Of a stretch of DNA of 64,000 bases, positions 16,368-25,422 are shown one piece after another. How positions within the stretch are numbered: position 1 is the stretch's first letter; every line of letters begins with the position of its first letter. The stretch is from Bacteroidales bacterium (lineage in GTDB: Bacteria; Bacteroidota; Bacteroidia; Bacteroidales; UBA932). The notes under the pieces are model-generated. The model was not told the DNA's origin and did not search any database. It saw nothing but the letters and a program-made list of their open reading frames with translations. The DNA is taken from assembly GCA_017443465.1 (NCBI GenBank), contig JAFRXO010000073.1:1-64000 (forward strand), written 5' to 3'. A program made the position numbers and the translations under genes.

Positions 16368-18422
16368 TTAAAGTTTGATTTGCATGGTTTCTCCTGAGTG
16401 CTGCCAGACCGGCAGGGGAGTCAGGGTGCGTTTCCCGTTTATGGTTGTCGTAATCCTGTCAAGCGTCCTGGAAGGATCGCTGACATATGCCTTGCTGCCT
16501 GTGACCATGAGGACGCAAGGCTTGTCAACTTCTACGTCACCACCTGACCATGAAGCCTTTCCCGGCTCGTAGAAGATGAACATCCCGGTCTTTCCGTCCT
16601 TGCTTTCGACTGCCTGGAGCGACGTGGTATTGGAAAGGACCTTGAACAGGTCCGCCGCCTTCGTCGTTCCCGCAAACGGGATTACAGCATATGCATATGA
16701 TTGCTGCCTGGGCCTGACTCCGTGCTCGAACCAAAGCTTGAATATGCGTGCGGAGCCCTTCCTGCTATCGTGGATGGTGCCCTTGGTAACTTTGGAGTAA
16801 TCGCCGTGGAGTTCTTCGTCGATGAAGTTAAGCTTGCTGCCGTCCAGGGACTCGTAGAGGACGCCCTTATTGAAGACCCCGTTGCCTTCCGCCTTTACAT
16901 CTCCGGCGGAGCGGCACTGCTCCAGGGTGGTCACAACTTTTTCCTTCTCGGTGGAATTGATCCCGGCCCCGAGGCATACATATCCCTTGTCGAAGAAGAA
17001 CCAACCCTTGCGGGCTGTCAGGTCGTAGAAGCAGCTGATGAAATCGAATGCGGCAGCACCGATCCTGCCGTCAGTCACGGCTCCCGCAAAATGGGACTTT
17101 CCGATGTGCTGGGGATTCTCGGGGAATTCAGTCACATAAAGGGAGGTGGTCCCTGGTATCATCGAGAAATCGAATACGGCCTGTATGTTGGTGTACTCAT
17201 TCCCGTCCAGGGAAAGGTGGCAGGTTCCGTCCCCGCGGAAATGGCTCTGGATGGCCTCTCCATTGTAGGGGTATTCGATATTCTTCGTGATCTGGTTGTG
17301 CATCCTGACGGAAGCCGCGTACTGCGGGTTCTGGAAGATGAAATACTGGGAGCACCAGAAGAACTTGCACCAGCTCTTGTCGAAGGCCTTTTCTCCGGCC
17401 TGGATTGCGATCACGTCGTCAATCTCGGCTTCCCGGTAGCCCCCGCATATGTTTTTAAGCCCCTTCGCGACATCGTCGGGGAACCTCCGCTCAGGTGTCG
17501 GGACCCAGAGGTCACGGTTCCAGGAACCCGGTTCAATGAAGGTATCTTTCACCGTGTGCTTGATGGAACCGTCAAGGAAATAATCGATTACACACTGGAT
17601 TTCCCTGTCATCCAGCTCGTACTCCGTGCCTTTAAGCTTGGCTCCCCAGTAGGAAAACTGCCTCACAAGCGAAGCACCGTAGGAATTGGTATTGTCCACT
17701 CCCTCGTTCCTGTGGTGGAAGCTCATGTCCGGCTGGATACCGCGGCCCGTGGTGGGATTGACATTCTTGGCGCCGGAAAAGCCGTTGAGATCCATTACTA
17801 TTTCTTCAGGATTGGCTATGTGCGCTTCTTTCCCCAGGTTACGGAACTGATCGGCAGCGTCGTCCCAGTCCCTCATCAGGAGGGCTGCCTTGGCATTGTT
17901 CCCGATCACTGACGGCCGGTCTCCTCCGGGACGTCCCGGACCGGCATCGGAATCGATCTTCTTCAGGACGGCGAAAACCTTGTCCAGGCTCTCCTCGGGG
18001 ATGTCTTCATCGAGCATCCAGGCTATGGACAGGAGGCTGTCGGGAGCTGTGCATTGATTCCGGGCCCAGTTGTCGCTGACCGGATCCGCCTCGAACCAGT
18101 ATTTCAGACCGTTGGCGATTCCCTTGTACATCTCGGGATTCCGGCCTTCCTTCTCGTAGCTGGCCACCATGGAGTAAAGCCGCTTGAGGTGGAAGATCGG
18201 TATCCAGGTGGACCTGGAGCGGTCCTTGTAGTCTATGTCGCTCCAGGAACCGTCAGCCTGCTGGCTTGCCAGGAAGCCGGCCGCGCCTTCCGGACTGGCG
18301 GCGGCGAGGATGTCCTGCCGCACTTCGGCCCGGACTCTCTCCATCGGGTCTTTCTCCTTGCATGACGAGAGGGCAGCGAGCATAAGCACCGCTGCTGCAA
18401 TCATATGTGCGATTCTTGTCAT
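16368..18422 (-). CDS. PL8-type polysaccharide lyase lipoprotein, copy 2 (altered substrate motif)
   Basis: A 684-residue paralogue of the neighbouring lyase, with lipobox ALSSC (Cys21) and the same toroid plus sandwich plan. The catalytic segment is kept (DMSFHHRNEGVDNTNSYG), but the hallmark NWWHNDIGWP of copy 1 has become NWARNQCTAP, which removes the two-Trp patch and the IGxP turn. This suggests a different substrate or weaker binding. Long stretches of DNA near 17310-17390 remain almost the same as 15240-15320 in copy 1. It starts 4 nt after the queH stop. Confidence 0.8.
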   Translation of the reverse strand: MTRIAHMIAAAVLMLAALSSCKEKDPMERVRAEVRQDILAAASPEGAAGFLASQQADGSWSDIDYKDRSRSTWIPIFHLKRLYSMVASYEKEGRNPEMYKGIANGLKYWFEADPVSDNWARNQCTAPDSLLSIAWMLDEDIPEESLDKVFAVLKKIDSDAGPGRPGGDRPSVIGNNAKAALLMRDWDDAADQFRNLGKEAHIANPEEIVMDLNGFSGAKNVNPTTGRGIQPDMSFHHRNEGVDNTNSYGASLVRQFSYWGAKLKGTEYELDDREIQCVIDYFLDGSIKHTVKDTFIEPGSWNRDLWVPTPERRFPDDVAKGLKNICGGYREAEIDDVIAIQAGEKAFDKSWCKFFWCSQYFIFQNPQYAASVRMHNQITKNIEYPYNGEAIQSHFRGDGTCHLSLDGNEYTNIQAVFDFSMIPGTTSLYVTEFPENPQHIGKSHFAGAVTDGRIGAAAFDFISCFYDLTARKGWFFFDKGYVCLGAGINSTEKEKVVTTLEQCRSAGDVKAEGNGVFNKGVLYESLDGSKLNFIDEELHGDYSKVTKGTIHDSRKGSARIFKLWFEHGVRPRQQSYAYAVIPFAGTTKAADLFKVLSNTTSLQAVESKDGKTGMFIFYEPGKASWSGGDVEVDKPCVLMVTGSKAYVSDPSRTLDRITTTINGKRTLTPLPVWQHSGETMQIKL

Positions 18423-18426
18423 CTCG

Positions 18427-19011
18427 CTATCGGTTATTGTACGAAAATTCGCAGCCGCAGTAGAGCTGGTTGTAGAAACCTTTTTCCCGTATCAGTTCAT
18501 ATCTCCGTTCCTGAAGTCCTCCCTTGCGCCAGTTCTGTCCCCACCATTTGACATCAAGGTAACCCGCACAAGCCATTTCTCCCGCCTCGTCCACCTGGGA
18601 GAGCACCTTCCATCTCGAAGATGCGAGGGTTGTCGAAAGCACCTGGAAACCATGCTCATGGGCATATGCGGCCGATCTTTCAAGACGGAACCGGAAGCAT
18701 TCCAGGCATCTTTTACCTCGTTCAGGCTCCTTCTCCAGCCCTCTCACCGCATCCTGCCAGAGGCCGTGGTCATATGTATCATCTACGAATCCGAGCCCTA
18801 GGCTTTCCGTCCACCGGCGGCACTCGTCCCTGCGGAGGGCATATTCTTTCTCAGGCCATATGTTCGAGTCGGAAAAGAAGACAGTCGGTCTCAGCCCTTT
18901 TCCGACCATCCATTCGAGGATGGCTGAGGAACATGGTGCGCAGCATGCGTGAAGAAGGATCCGTCCCTGCGGAACGTCAATCTGCGGATCCGGCAGGCTG
19001 CACCCGTCCAT
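18427..19011 (-). CDS. queH: Epoxyqueuosine reductase QueH
   Basis: A 194-residue cytoplasmic enzyme of the QueH (DUF208) family, which reduces epoxyqueuosine to queuosine in tRNA. The cysteine set is visible: HACCAPC near the N terminus, CLECFR in the middle and YCGC close to the end, matching the iron-sulfur and metal ligands of QueH. The start MDGCSLPDPQ at 19011 is preferred; an upstream extension would overlap the preceding gene by 137 nt with non-homologous sequence. It sits between a secreted protein gene (4-nt gap) and two lyase genes (4-nt gap), an unexpected place for a tRNA-modification gene. Confidence 0.9.
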   Translation of the reverse strand: MDGCSLPDPQIDVPQGRILLHACCAPCSSAILEWMVGKGLRPTVFFSDSNIWPEKEYALRRDECRRWTESLGLGFVDDTYDHGLWQDAVRGLEKEPERGKRCLECFRFRLERSAAYAHEHGFQVLSTTLASSRWKVLSQVDEAGEMACAGYLDVKWWGQNWRKGGLQERRYELIREKGFYNQLYCGCEFSYNNR

Positions 19012-19015
19012 GGTA

Positions 19016-19648
19016 TCAGAACAGCTTGGAAGGATCGTCGGCGTGGTCGCTGGAAAGGAAGTCGAACTTCCCTTCATGATAAGTCCAGGTGGACATAACC
19101 CCGCTAGAGGCGTCCTTGAAGGAAACGGCCTGCCTGAAGACCCTGGCTTCATGGATTCCCTTACCCTGGGTGACCATTTCCCCTATGGAATACCATCCTG
19201 ATGTTCCGCCGTATTCCAGGATATAGACGGCCAGGGCATCGCTTGAGTCATCGCGTATTCCGACTACCAGTTCCGGGAAACCGTCATTGGTAAAGTCGTG
19301 GATTCCAATCGTATATGTCGCCTGGGATCCCGGGACGCCGACGTCCGGGCGGGCATATGGCAGGCAGGATTTGAGATTCAGTTTTCCGCCGAGTACTACC
19401 AGGGAGCGCCTTCCGTCTTTGATATCCTCTACGGAAACGACAGTGCCGTTCTGGTAGTAGAATGCCATGGCCTTGAAATCCCTGCCCTTGGTCTGGAAAT
19501 CGAGGACGCTCGCCCCGTCTTCCCCGTCTTTTGCGACGCTGAATTCAACACTCTGCTGGAGGCCGAGCACGAAGGACTTCGACTGTGCGCCGGCGAAAAG
19601 CCCACCTAACCACATAGTAGTAAGTATTATTAAAGCCTTGATTTTCAT
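19016..19648 (-). CDS. Secreted protein of unknown function
   Basis: Not recognised as a named family. It has 210 residues with a signal peptide (MKIKALIILTTMWLGGLFAGAQ). The remainder is predicted beta-rich, with a segment resembling integrin/FG-GAP-like repeats (IGIHDFTNDGFPELVVGIRD, about 115-134), where aspartates could bind calcium. It has a -7 box at 19654-19661 and lies 4 nt upstream of queH, so they are probably cotranscribed. No catalytic motif is visible. Confidence 0.7.
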   Translation of the reverse strand: MKIKALIILTTMWLGGLFAGAQSKSFVLGLQQSVEFSVAKDGEDGASVLDFQTKGRDFKAMAFYYQNGTVVSVEDIKDGRRSLVVLGGKLNLKSCLPYARPDVGVPGSQATYTIGIHDFTNDGFPELVVGIRDDSSDALAVYILEYGGTSGWYSIGEMVTQGKGIHEARVFRQAVSFKDASSGVMSTWTYHEGKFDFLSSDHADDPSKLF

Positions 19649-19653
19649 AATGG

Positions 19654-19661
19654 CAAATATA
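19654..19661 (-). promoter_or_regulatory. -7 box upstream of the secreted-protein/queH/lyase genes
   Basis: Leftward TATATTTG, a full TAnnTTTG match, 5 nt before the ATG at 19648. No clear -33 box. It would start the transcript at or near the start codon and drive the secreted protein, queH, both PL8 genes and possibly the LolA-like gene. Confidence 0.5.
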
Positions 19662-19676
19662 GCAAATTCCTATGAT

Positions 19677-20828
19677 TTACTCTTCTTCCAGCCTGTCTTT
19701 GATGTAGTTGCGTACCGGGATGGCTTTGTGAAGCACTTTGTAGCCGTATTCAGCCAGGGCGTCCATCTCTTTTTCTCCCGGATATATTTCAACCGGAGCT
19801 ATGAAAGAGACCTTCCGGGAGATCTTCCCGCATATCTGCGGGCTGAAGGCCGTGCCGCCTGTGAGCAGTATCACGTCCACCTTCCCTTCGACAGTGGCCG
19901 CCAGGGAGGCGATATATTTCGCCACGTTGAGGGCAAACGCTTCCACCCATGTAGCATAATCCTTCTGCCCCGCCTCGGCTTTCGCCACTATGGCGGCCAG
20001 GTCATTGGTGCCGAAGAATGCCACGGCACCGCCTTTCCCAAGGACGCGCTTCTTTACTTCCTCTTCGCTCATCCCTGAGTTGAAACACATGTCTATCAAC
20101 GGGAAAGCAGGGCATGAACCGGCTCTTTCCGGAGTGAAAGGGCCGTCTCCTCCCAGACCGTTGTTGGTGTCTATTACCTCCCCGTTACGGTGGAGGGTCA
20201 CTGTGACACCGCCTCCCATATGCGCTACGATCGCAGTCGCATCGTTGTTCTCATGTCCGTGCTCTCGGAGCCATGTCCTGACTGTCGCCCTGGAGTTGAG
20301 GGCATGGAAGAAGGCACGGCGCGGGAACTCGGGAAGTCCTCCGATCCGGCACTCCGGAAGCATTTCGTCTGCCATGGGAGGATCGGCGACATATGCGCAG
20401 CAGGGTCCGAATGGGGCCGGAATGTCGTATCTGGACCGTATGATGTTTATATGTTCCGCGATGTTGTCCGCGATGATGGCGCTGAGGTTGCATGCATGAC
20501 GTCCGTCGCGGCAGCTCATAAGCACGTCCCTCATGTCCCCGTTGACTCGGTAGACTCCGGTGCGGCAGGGCTGGAAGAGTCCGGACTGGGCCATCACTAT
20601 GTCTATGTCCTTTGAATGTATCCCGTTGTCCCTGAGGAATTTCCCGACGACTTCGCGTCGCAGGACGTCCTCTTCCATTATGTCATTGAATCTTGAAAGT
20701 TCTTCTGTGCTGTGCCGGAGAGTCTTAGTGAAAACGACCTCTCCGTCCCTGTAATAACCGACCTTTGTGCTGGTTGATCCGGTGTTGATCGCCAGTACCC
20801 GTCCTGTCAGATTTTTTGATTGCGTCAT
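19677..20828 (-). CDS. buk: Butyrate kinase
   Basis: A 383-residue cytoplasmic acetokinase-family enzyme converting butyryl phosphate and ADP to butyrate and ATP (some members use branched acids). The phosphate-1 motif is LAINTGSTSTKVG at 13-25; NNDATAIVAHMGGGVTV and NGLGGDGPFTPERAGS are butyrate-kinase segments, and the adenosine motif LLTGGTAFSP is near 320. The length is somewhat above the usual 355-360. No phosphotransbutyrylase lies beside it. It starts 10 nt after the GH105 stop, so it is probably cotranscribed with a carbohydrate gene. Confidence 0.88.
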   Translation of the reverse strand: MTQSKNLTGRVLAINTGSTSTKVGYYRDGEVVFTKTLRHSTEELSRFNDIMEEDVLRREVVGKFLRDNGIHSKDIDIVMAQSGLFQPCRTGVYRVNGDMRDVLMSCRDGRHACNLSAIIADNIAEHINIIRSRYDIPAPFGPCCAYVADPPMADEMLPECRIGGLPEFPRRAFFHALNSRATVRTWLREHGHENNDATAIVAHMGGGVTVTLHRNGEVIDTNNGLGGDGPFTPERAGSCPAFPLIDMCFNSGMSEEEVKKRVLGKGGAVAFFGTNDLAAIVAKAEAGQKDYATWVEAFALNVAKYIASLAATVEGKVDVILLTGGTAFSPQICGKISRKVSFIAPVEIYPGEKEMDALAEYGYKVLHKAIPVRNYIKDRLEEE

Positions 20829-20838
20829 ATTGATTATG

Positions 20839-22116
20839 TTATATCTTCCCTTCTTTCAGCAGGGCAGCCCATATGGCTCCTCCTACTGTCTCCTTGGCGT
20901 TTGTAATCTTGGGGATGACCAGGTAATCCAGGAAGCCGTCCTGGACTCCGACTCCGTCGCAGCCTCCCAGGATGTCCAGCAGACCGTTCCCGTTCACCTG
21001 GATGAAACTGGCCAGGCAGTCATATGCCTTTTTCGGAGAATCCTGGTATTTCTTCCTGGGCAGGAGGCCCAGGTCAAGGCCTTTCTGTATGCTGTAGAGG
21101 AACATGGCTGTCCCCGAGGGATCGATGAAGTTCAGGGGGAATTCGCCCCTGTCAACAACCATGAACCAGCCACCTGTGCGTCCGTCCTGTGTGGCGAGAA
21201 GGCCTCCGGCCAGTTTGCGGTAGATTTCCTCTACCTGAGCCCTTTGCGGGTGGTTTGACGGCAGGGCCTCAAGGAGTTCGACTATTATGAGGGCGTACCA
21301 TCCCAGCCCTTCGCTCCACACCTGGGAGGCGAGTCCGGTCTTCGGGTCGGCCCATGAGGGATAGGGATCCCTGGCACTCCAGGCATGGTACATGAGTCCG
21401 TCGGCGCGCTGAAGGTGATTGGCGGCTGCAATTATGTTCCTGCAGGCGATGTCAAGGCATTTCTCCTTGTCGCCGATGTACTGGGCGTACCTCAGCAGGA
21501 ACATCTGCCCCATGAAGACCCCGTCTATCCACATGTCGGCATATCTGGTGCTGTGCCAGAACTGTCCGTCGGATGCGGGATAGGAATCTACGGCTTCCAT
21601 TATGTGCCTGGCCGCCGAGGCATATTTCCCTTCCCGGGTGATTCCGTAGAGACGGCTGATTACCGACCCTGTCATTATGTTGTCCAGACTGTTGAGCCGT
21701 GCCCCGTGGTAGGTCCCGTCCGCATCGACGAAATGGTCGATGTAGGTTTTTACATAGTCCAGGTAAGATTTTTCTCCGCTGGAGAGATAGAGGCGAAGGA
21801 TGGCGTCCATCACATAGCCATGGACATATGAGTACTCTGCCCAGTAGGCCTTCCTCGGGTCGGGATACCTCGTCATGTAGCTGTGTACCAGGGGGATGGC
21901 CCAGTCCCCGGACATCACTTCCTGAGTGTAATCGAGGGTGGCTCCCGGGACTCCCTGGGAGGTGGTCCTGCGGGCCTTAGTCTGGATTTCCTGGGTGACC
22001 TTCCAGGCAGCCCCGTCGGGGTCGGTTATGATTCCCTGGGTAGTGGTCGGGCCCTGGGCGAGGGCAGAGGCCCCGAAAGAGAGCGCAATCAGCGCAGACA
22101 GAATCTTCTTGGACAT
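20839..22116 (-). CDS. GH105 unsaturated uronyl hydrolase
   Basis: A 425-residue exported enzyme; start MSKKILSALIALSFGASALAQ at 22116 gives a clean signal peptide, while the 27 codons upstream cross the promoter. The (alpha/alpha)6 barrel carries GH105 signatures MWIDGVFMGQMFLLRYAQ (Asp is the expected acid/base), HAWSARDP and WSEGLGWYAL. GH105 enzymes hydrate the 4,5-double bond of uronides left by lyases, releasing 5-keto-4-deoxyuronate. It fits with the PL8 and heparinase-type lyases in the window and with the divergent GH106. Confidence 0.87.
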   Translation of the reverse strand: MSKKILSALIALSFGASALAQGPTTTQGIITDPDGAAWKVTQEIQTKARRTTSQGVPGATLDYTQEVMSGDWAIPLVHSYMTRYPDPRKAYWAEYSYVHGYVMDAILRLYLSSGEKSYLDYVKTYIDHFVDADGTYHGARLNSLDNIMTGSVISRLYGITREGKYASAARHIMEAVDSYPASDGQFWHSTRYADMWIDGVFMGQMFLLRYAQYIGDKEKCLDIACRNIIAAANHLQRADGLMYHAWSARDPYPSWADPKTGLASQVWSEGLGWYALIIVELLEALPSNHPQRAQVEEIYRKLAGGLLATQDGRTGGWFMVVDRGEFPLNFIDPSGTAMFLYSIQKGLDLGLLPRKKYQDSPKKAYDCLASFIQVNGNGLLDILGGCDGVGVQDGFLDYLVIPKITNAKETVGGAIWAALLKEGKI

Positions 22117-22139
22117 ATGCTTTGTGCTGAAAGTGGAGA

Positions 22140-22177
22140 CAAACTTACTGAAAAAACCGGAATAATCAGTAAGTTTG
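22140..22177. promoter_or_regulatory. Mirror-image divergent promoters for GH105 and GH106
   Basis: Perfect 11-bp inverted arms (22140-22150 and 22167-22177) with a 16-bp spacer. Each arm contains TAAGTTTG, a TAnnTTTG -7 box, pointing outward: leftward to GH105 and rightward to GH106. Leaders would be about 15-20 nt. The symmetry could also be a regulator site covering both promoters. A CATATG precedes the GH106 start. Confidence 0.65.
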
Positions 22178-22197
22178 CCTAAATACTGATTACACAT

Positions 22198-25100
22198 ATG
22201 CGCACCAGAACTATCTTACCAGCCGTTTTCATCATTTTCGCGTCTATGCTTCAGGCATATGCACAAGTCGCCATATGCCCGTCCCCGGAGGAGGTCTATC
22301 GCAGCTTCTCGCAGCTGGATGCCGAGGCATTCCTGTCTCCGGAGAAACTGTACTATCCCGAAACCTGGTTCCACTGGGTCGGGGGTAATGTTTCGGAGGA
22401 GGGGATATTGGCAGACCTGGAGGCCATGGATGCCGCCGGGCTTTCGGGCCTGCAGTGGTTCCACGGGGATTTCGGGTGGCTGATGCCCGGGATCGACAAG
22501 CCCCTCAAGGCTTTTACCCCGGAGTGGAACCGCCTTCTGGGAGTCATGGGACGGAAGGCCAGGGAACTTGGTCTGAGACTCTCAGTGCAGACATGCCCGG
22601 GATGGGCGATGGCCGGCGGACCGTGGATAGAACCTAAGGATGCCATGAGGACTATAGTCTGGACGAGGACCGATGTAAAGGGAGGCAAAGTTGAGGCGGA
22701 CCTGCCTCTCGCAGGAGAGGCCGCCACTTCATGGAGGGACTATCAGGACATATGCGTGCTGGCTTTCCCCACTCCTGATGGCGACACTGGGAAATATCTG
22801 GAAGTCAGTGATGTACATGGCGACGGAGATTTCGACTGGGCTGCATGTCTGGGTGGCTCTCTGTCCAAGCCTCTGTCTCTTCCGGGAGGATCGGTCCACA
22901 CCATTTCTTTCAAGACGGACGGGATGGTCAGGACATTGGTGCTGCCCAATGTGGATTCCTACAGCCATTATTACGGATACAAGCCTGACATACATGTGAC
23001 TCTCACTGCCGTCCTTCCCGGAGGAAGCAAGGAAAGGATACTCGACCTGGATGTCCCTAAGGCCAACTGGCAGGACCGCGGCCGTCTCGAACTGGCCTGC
23101 GACGAGGCTCCGGGAGCCCTTTCATATGAATTGTCTGTCCGGAACGCACATAACATGGCCCTGGGATATGTCCGCTTCCTGTCCGCAGCGCGGAAGAATA
23201 ACTGGCAGGGGGAGGCAGGCTGGTCACTCATTTCGGTCGAGAGGAGCCAGGAGCACACCAGGCAGAGCCTTGCCGCGTTCGTGAAGAGGGGTGATGTGAT
23301 GGATATCAGTTCCATGATGGATGCCGGAGGACATCTGATCTGGTCTTCCCCCGGGCCGGGGGACTGGACAGTCCTCAGGGTAGGCCATGTGAACACCGGG
23401 AGGAAGAATTCTCCGGCACCGCCGGAAGCTACGGGCTGGGAATGCAACAAATTCGACCCGAGGGGAACCGACATCCAGTTCTCCAATTATGTTGGGAGGA
23501 TATGCAGCGGCCCGCTGGAGGGGCTTGCCAACGGAATGCTCATGGACAGTTGGGAGTGCATGACCCAGATGTGGACCGACGGGATCGAGGAGGAGTTCCT
23601 GCGCCGGAACGGATATGCCCTCAGGCCTTGGATTCCGGCCCTGCTGGGCTACACTGTCGCCGACCAGGAGACTACGAGCCGGTTCCTGGTCGACTGGAGG
23701 CGCTTCGTGGATGCCCTTTATTGTGAAAACTTCTTCAAGCGGATGACCGACCTGGCCCATTCCCAGGGACTCGACGTGCAGTTCGAGACTGCCCAGGGTG
23801 ACGTAATCCCCGGAGACATAATGGAGTACCACAAATATGCCGACATCCCTATGTGCGAATTCTGGCAGCCGCTGGGGGAGGGCACTGTGGCCGATGTGCA
23901 GTTCAAGCCTGTCAAGCCAACCGCTTCGGCGGCCCACGTATATGGGAAGACCCGTGTCGCAGCTGAGGCGCTCACCAGTTTCAACCTGACGTGGGATGAG
24001 CACTGGAGCGACCTGAAGGAGATAGTCAACTTCAACCTTTGCGAGGGAGCGACCCACGCGGTTTTCCACACATTTACTCATAATCCCTCGGTAGGCGGAA
24101 AGGCTCCGGGCATATGTTTCAATGAGATAGGCACTCCTTTCCTCAGGGAACAGACGTGGTGGAAGCATATGAAGAGCTTCACTTCGTTCATCGCGCGGTC
24201 GACATATATGCTCGAGAGGGGCAGGATGGTGTCGGACGTGCTGTGGTATCTCGGGGACGAAGTAGACCATGTGCCTGACCAGAGGGCTCCGTTCCCGGCG
24301 GGTTTCAGATATGATTACTGCAATCCGGACGTGCTCCTTCACAGGCTAAGCGTCCGGGACGGACTGCTTGTCACTCCCGAAGGACAGGAGTACAAGGTGC
24401 TATGGATTCCCGGGAACGAGAGGATGCTTCCCGAGACCGTGGAGAAACTCCGCGAGCTGGTGTCGCAGGGAGCTGTAGTGGTAGGGAATCCGCCGCTTGC
24501 TCCTGCTACCCTTAGGGCAGGGGCGGAAGGCCGGTTCAAGAAGGCTGTCAAGGCTCTCTGGAAAGGGAACGGCCGCGGTGTCAGGAAGATAGGCAAGGGG
24601 AAGCTGGCGGCAGGGATGAGCCTGGACGAAGCCTTGAAGACCTTCGGGATCGCACCGGATGTGGTTGCTCCGTCGGGACTGATGTGGCTCCACCGCAATG
24701 TCGATGGGGCTGACTGGTATATGGTAGCCCCGGAGCCGGGCAGGGATTTCCATGGAGACGTAAGTTTCCGGAGCACCGGGAATGCGGAGTTCTGGAATCC
24801 GACCGACGGCAGCCGGTACAGCGTTCCTTTCAGGACTGAGGGCGGAAGGTGCAGGATCCATCTGGATCTCTGCCGTTCGCAGAACGCTTTCATCGTTTTC
24901 CGTCGCGACGGCGGTTCTCCGGCACCGGAGATGCCTTCAACCACGTCCGTAAAAGCCTTGGACAGGCCCTGGACCCTTTCGTTCCCGGAAGGATGGGGCG
25001 CTCCAGGGCAGTTCCTGACATCCGAACTTAAGCCGTTGAAGGATATGGACTTCGGGGAAGAAGGCCGTGCCTTCTCCGGTACCGTAGCTTATTCAACTAC

Positions 25101-25419
25101 TTTCAATCTCAGCCAACTCTCCCAGGGAGCCAGTGTTATCCTGGACCTCGGACGTGTGGACATGCTTGCCGCAGTCAAGGTCAATGGAAAGTATGCCGGC
25201 ACAGTCTGGGCGGAACCATTCACCTTGTCTGTCGGTGAACTGGTGAAGCCTGGAGAGAACACCCTGGAGATAGAAGTTACCACTACCTGGTACAACCGTC
25301 TGGCCTACGATTCTTCCCGTCCTGAGGCGGAAAGGAAAACCCTGCTAAGGAAATGGCTTCCCGCAGGGTCTTCTCTTCGTGACACCGGCCTCCTCGGCCC
25401 GGTTGTCCTGAAATACTGA
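22198..25419 (+). CDS. GH106 family alpha-L-rhamnosidase
   Basis: A 1073-residue exported enzyme: signal peptide to about residue 23 (MLQAYAQ), then a catalytic module opened by the GH106 phrase TWFHWVGGNVSEEGILADLE (about 56-75). Family elements include QTCPGWAMAGGPW and VQFETAQGDVIPGDIMEYHK (cited as QFETAQGD). The last 150 residues form a galactose-binding-like beta domain (DLGRVDMLAAVKVNGKYAG). GH106 members cut alpha-L-rhamnose in rhamnogalacturonan and related chains. It is divergent from GH105, an enzyme that often acts on the same polymers, and converges on uxaC with 3 nt between stops. Confidence 0.88.
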   Translation: MRTRTILPAVFIIFASMLQAYAQVAICPSPEEVYRSFSQLDAEAFLSPEKLYYPETWFHWVGGNVSEEGILADLEAMDAAGLSGLQWFHGDFGWLMPGIDKPLKAFTPEWNRLLGVMGRKARELGLRLSVQTCPGWAMAGGPWIEPKDAMRTIVWTRTDVKGGKVEADLPLAGEAATSWRDYQDICVLAFPTPDGDTGKYLEVSDVHGDGDFDWAACLGGSLSKPLSLPGGSVHTISFKTDGMVRTLVLPNVDSYSHYYGYKPDIHVTLTAVLPGGSKERILDLDVPKANWQDRGRLELACDEAPGALSYELSVRNAHNMALGYVRFLSAARKNNWQGEAGWSLISVERSQEHTRQSLAAFVKRGDVMDISSMMDAGGHLIWSSPGPGDWTVLRVGHVNTGRKNSPAPPEATGWECNKFDPRGTDIQFSNYVGRICSGPLEGLANGMLMDSWECMTQMWTDGIEEEFLRRNGYALRPWIPALLGYTVADQETTSRFLVDWRRFVDALYCENFFKRMTDLAHSQGLDVQFETAQGDVIPGDIMEYHKYADIPMCEFWQPLGEGTVADVQFKPVKPTASAAHVYGKTRVAAEALTSFNLTWDEHWSDLKEIVNFNLCEGATHAVFHTFTHNPSVGGKAPGICFNEIGTPFLREQTWWKHMKSFTSFIARSTYMLERGRMVSDVLWYLGDEVDHVPDQRAPFPAGFRYDYCNPDVLLHRLSVRDGLLVTPEGQEYKVLWIPGNERMLPETVEKLRELVSQGAVVVGNPPLAPATLRAGAEGRFKKAVKALWKGNGRGVRKIGKGKLAAGMSLDEALKTFGIAPDVVAPSGLMWLHRNVDGADWYMVAPEPGRDFHGDVSFRSTGNAEFWNPTDGSRYSVPFRTEGGRCRIHLDLCRSQNAFIVFRRDGGSPAPEMPSTTSVKALDRPWTLSFPEGWGAPGQFLTSELKPLKDMDFGEEGRAFSGTVAYSTTFNLSQLSQGASVILDLGRVDMLAAVKVNGKYAGTVWAEPFTLSVGELVKPGENTLEIEVTTTWYNRLAYDSSRPEAERKTLLRKWLPAGSSLRDTGLLGPVVLKY

Positions 25420-25422
25420 TTA

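Noticed and set aside
19012-19152. N-terminal extension of QueH
   Set aside because: It overlaps the preceding secreted-protein gene by 137 nt and adds sequence unlike QueH.
22117-22197. N-terminal extension of GH105 by 27 codons
   Set aside because: It spans the symmetric divergent promoter region, and the signal peptide starts at MSKKILSAL.
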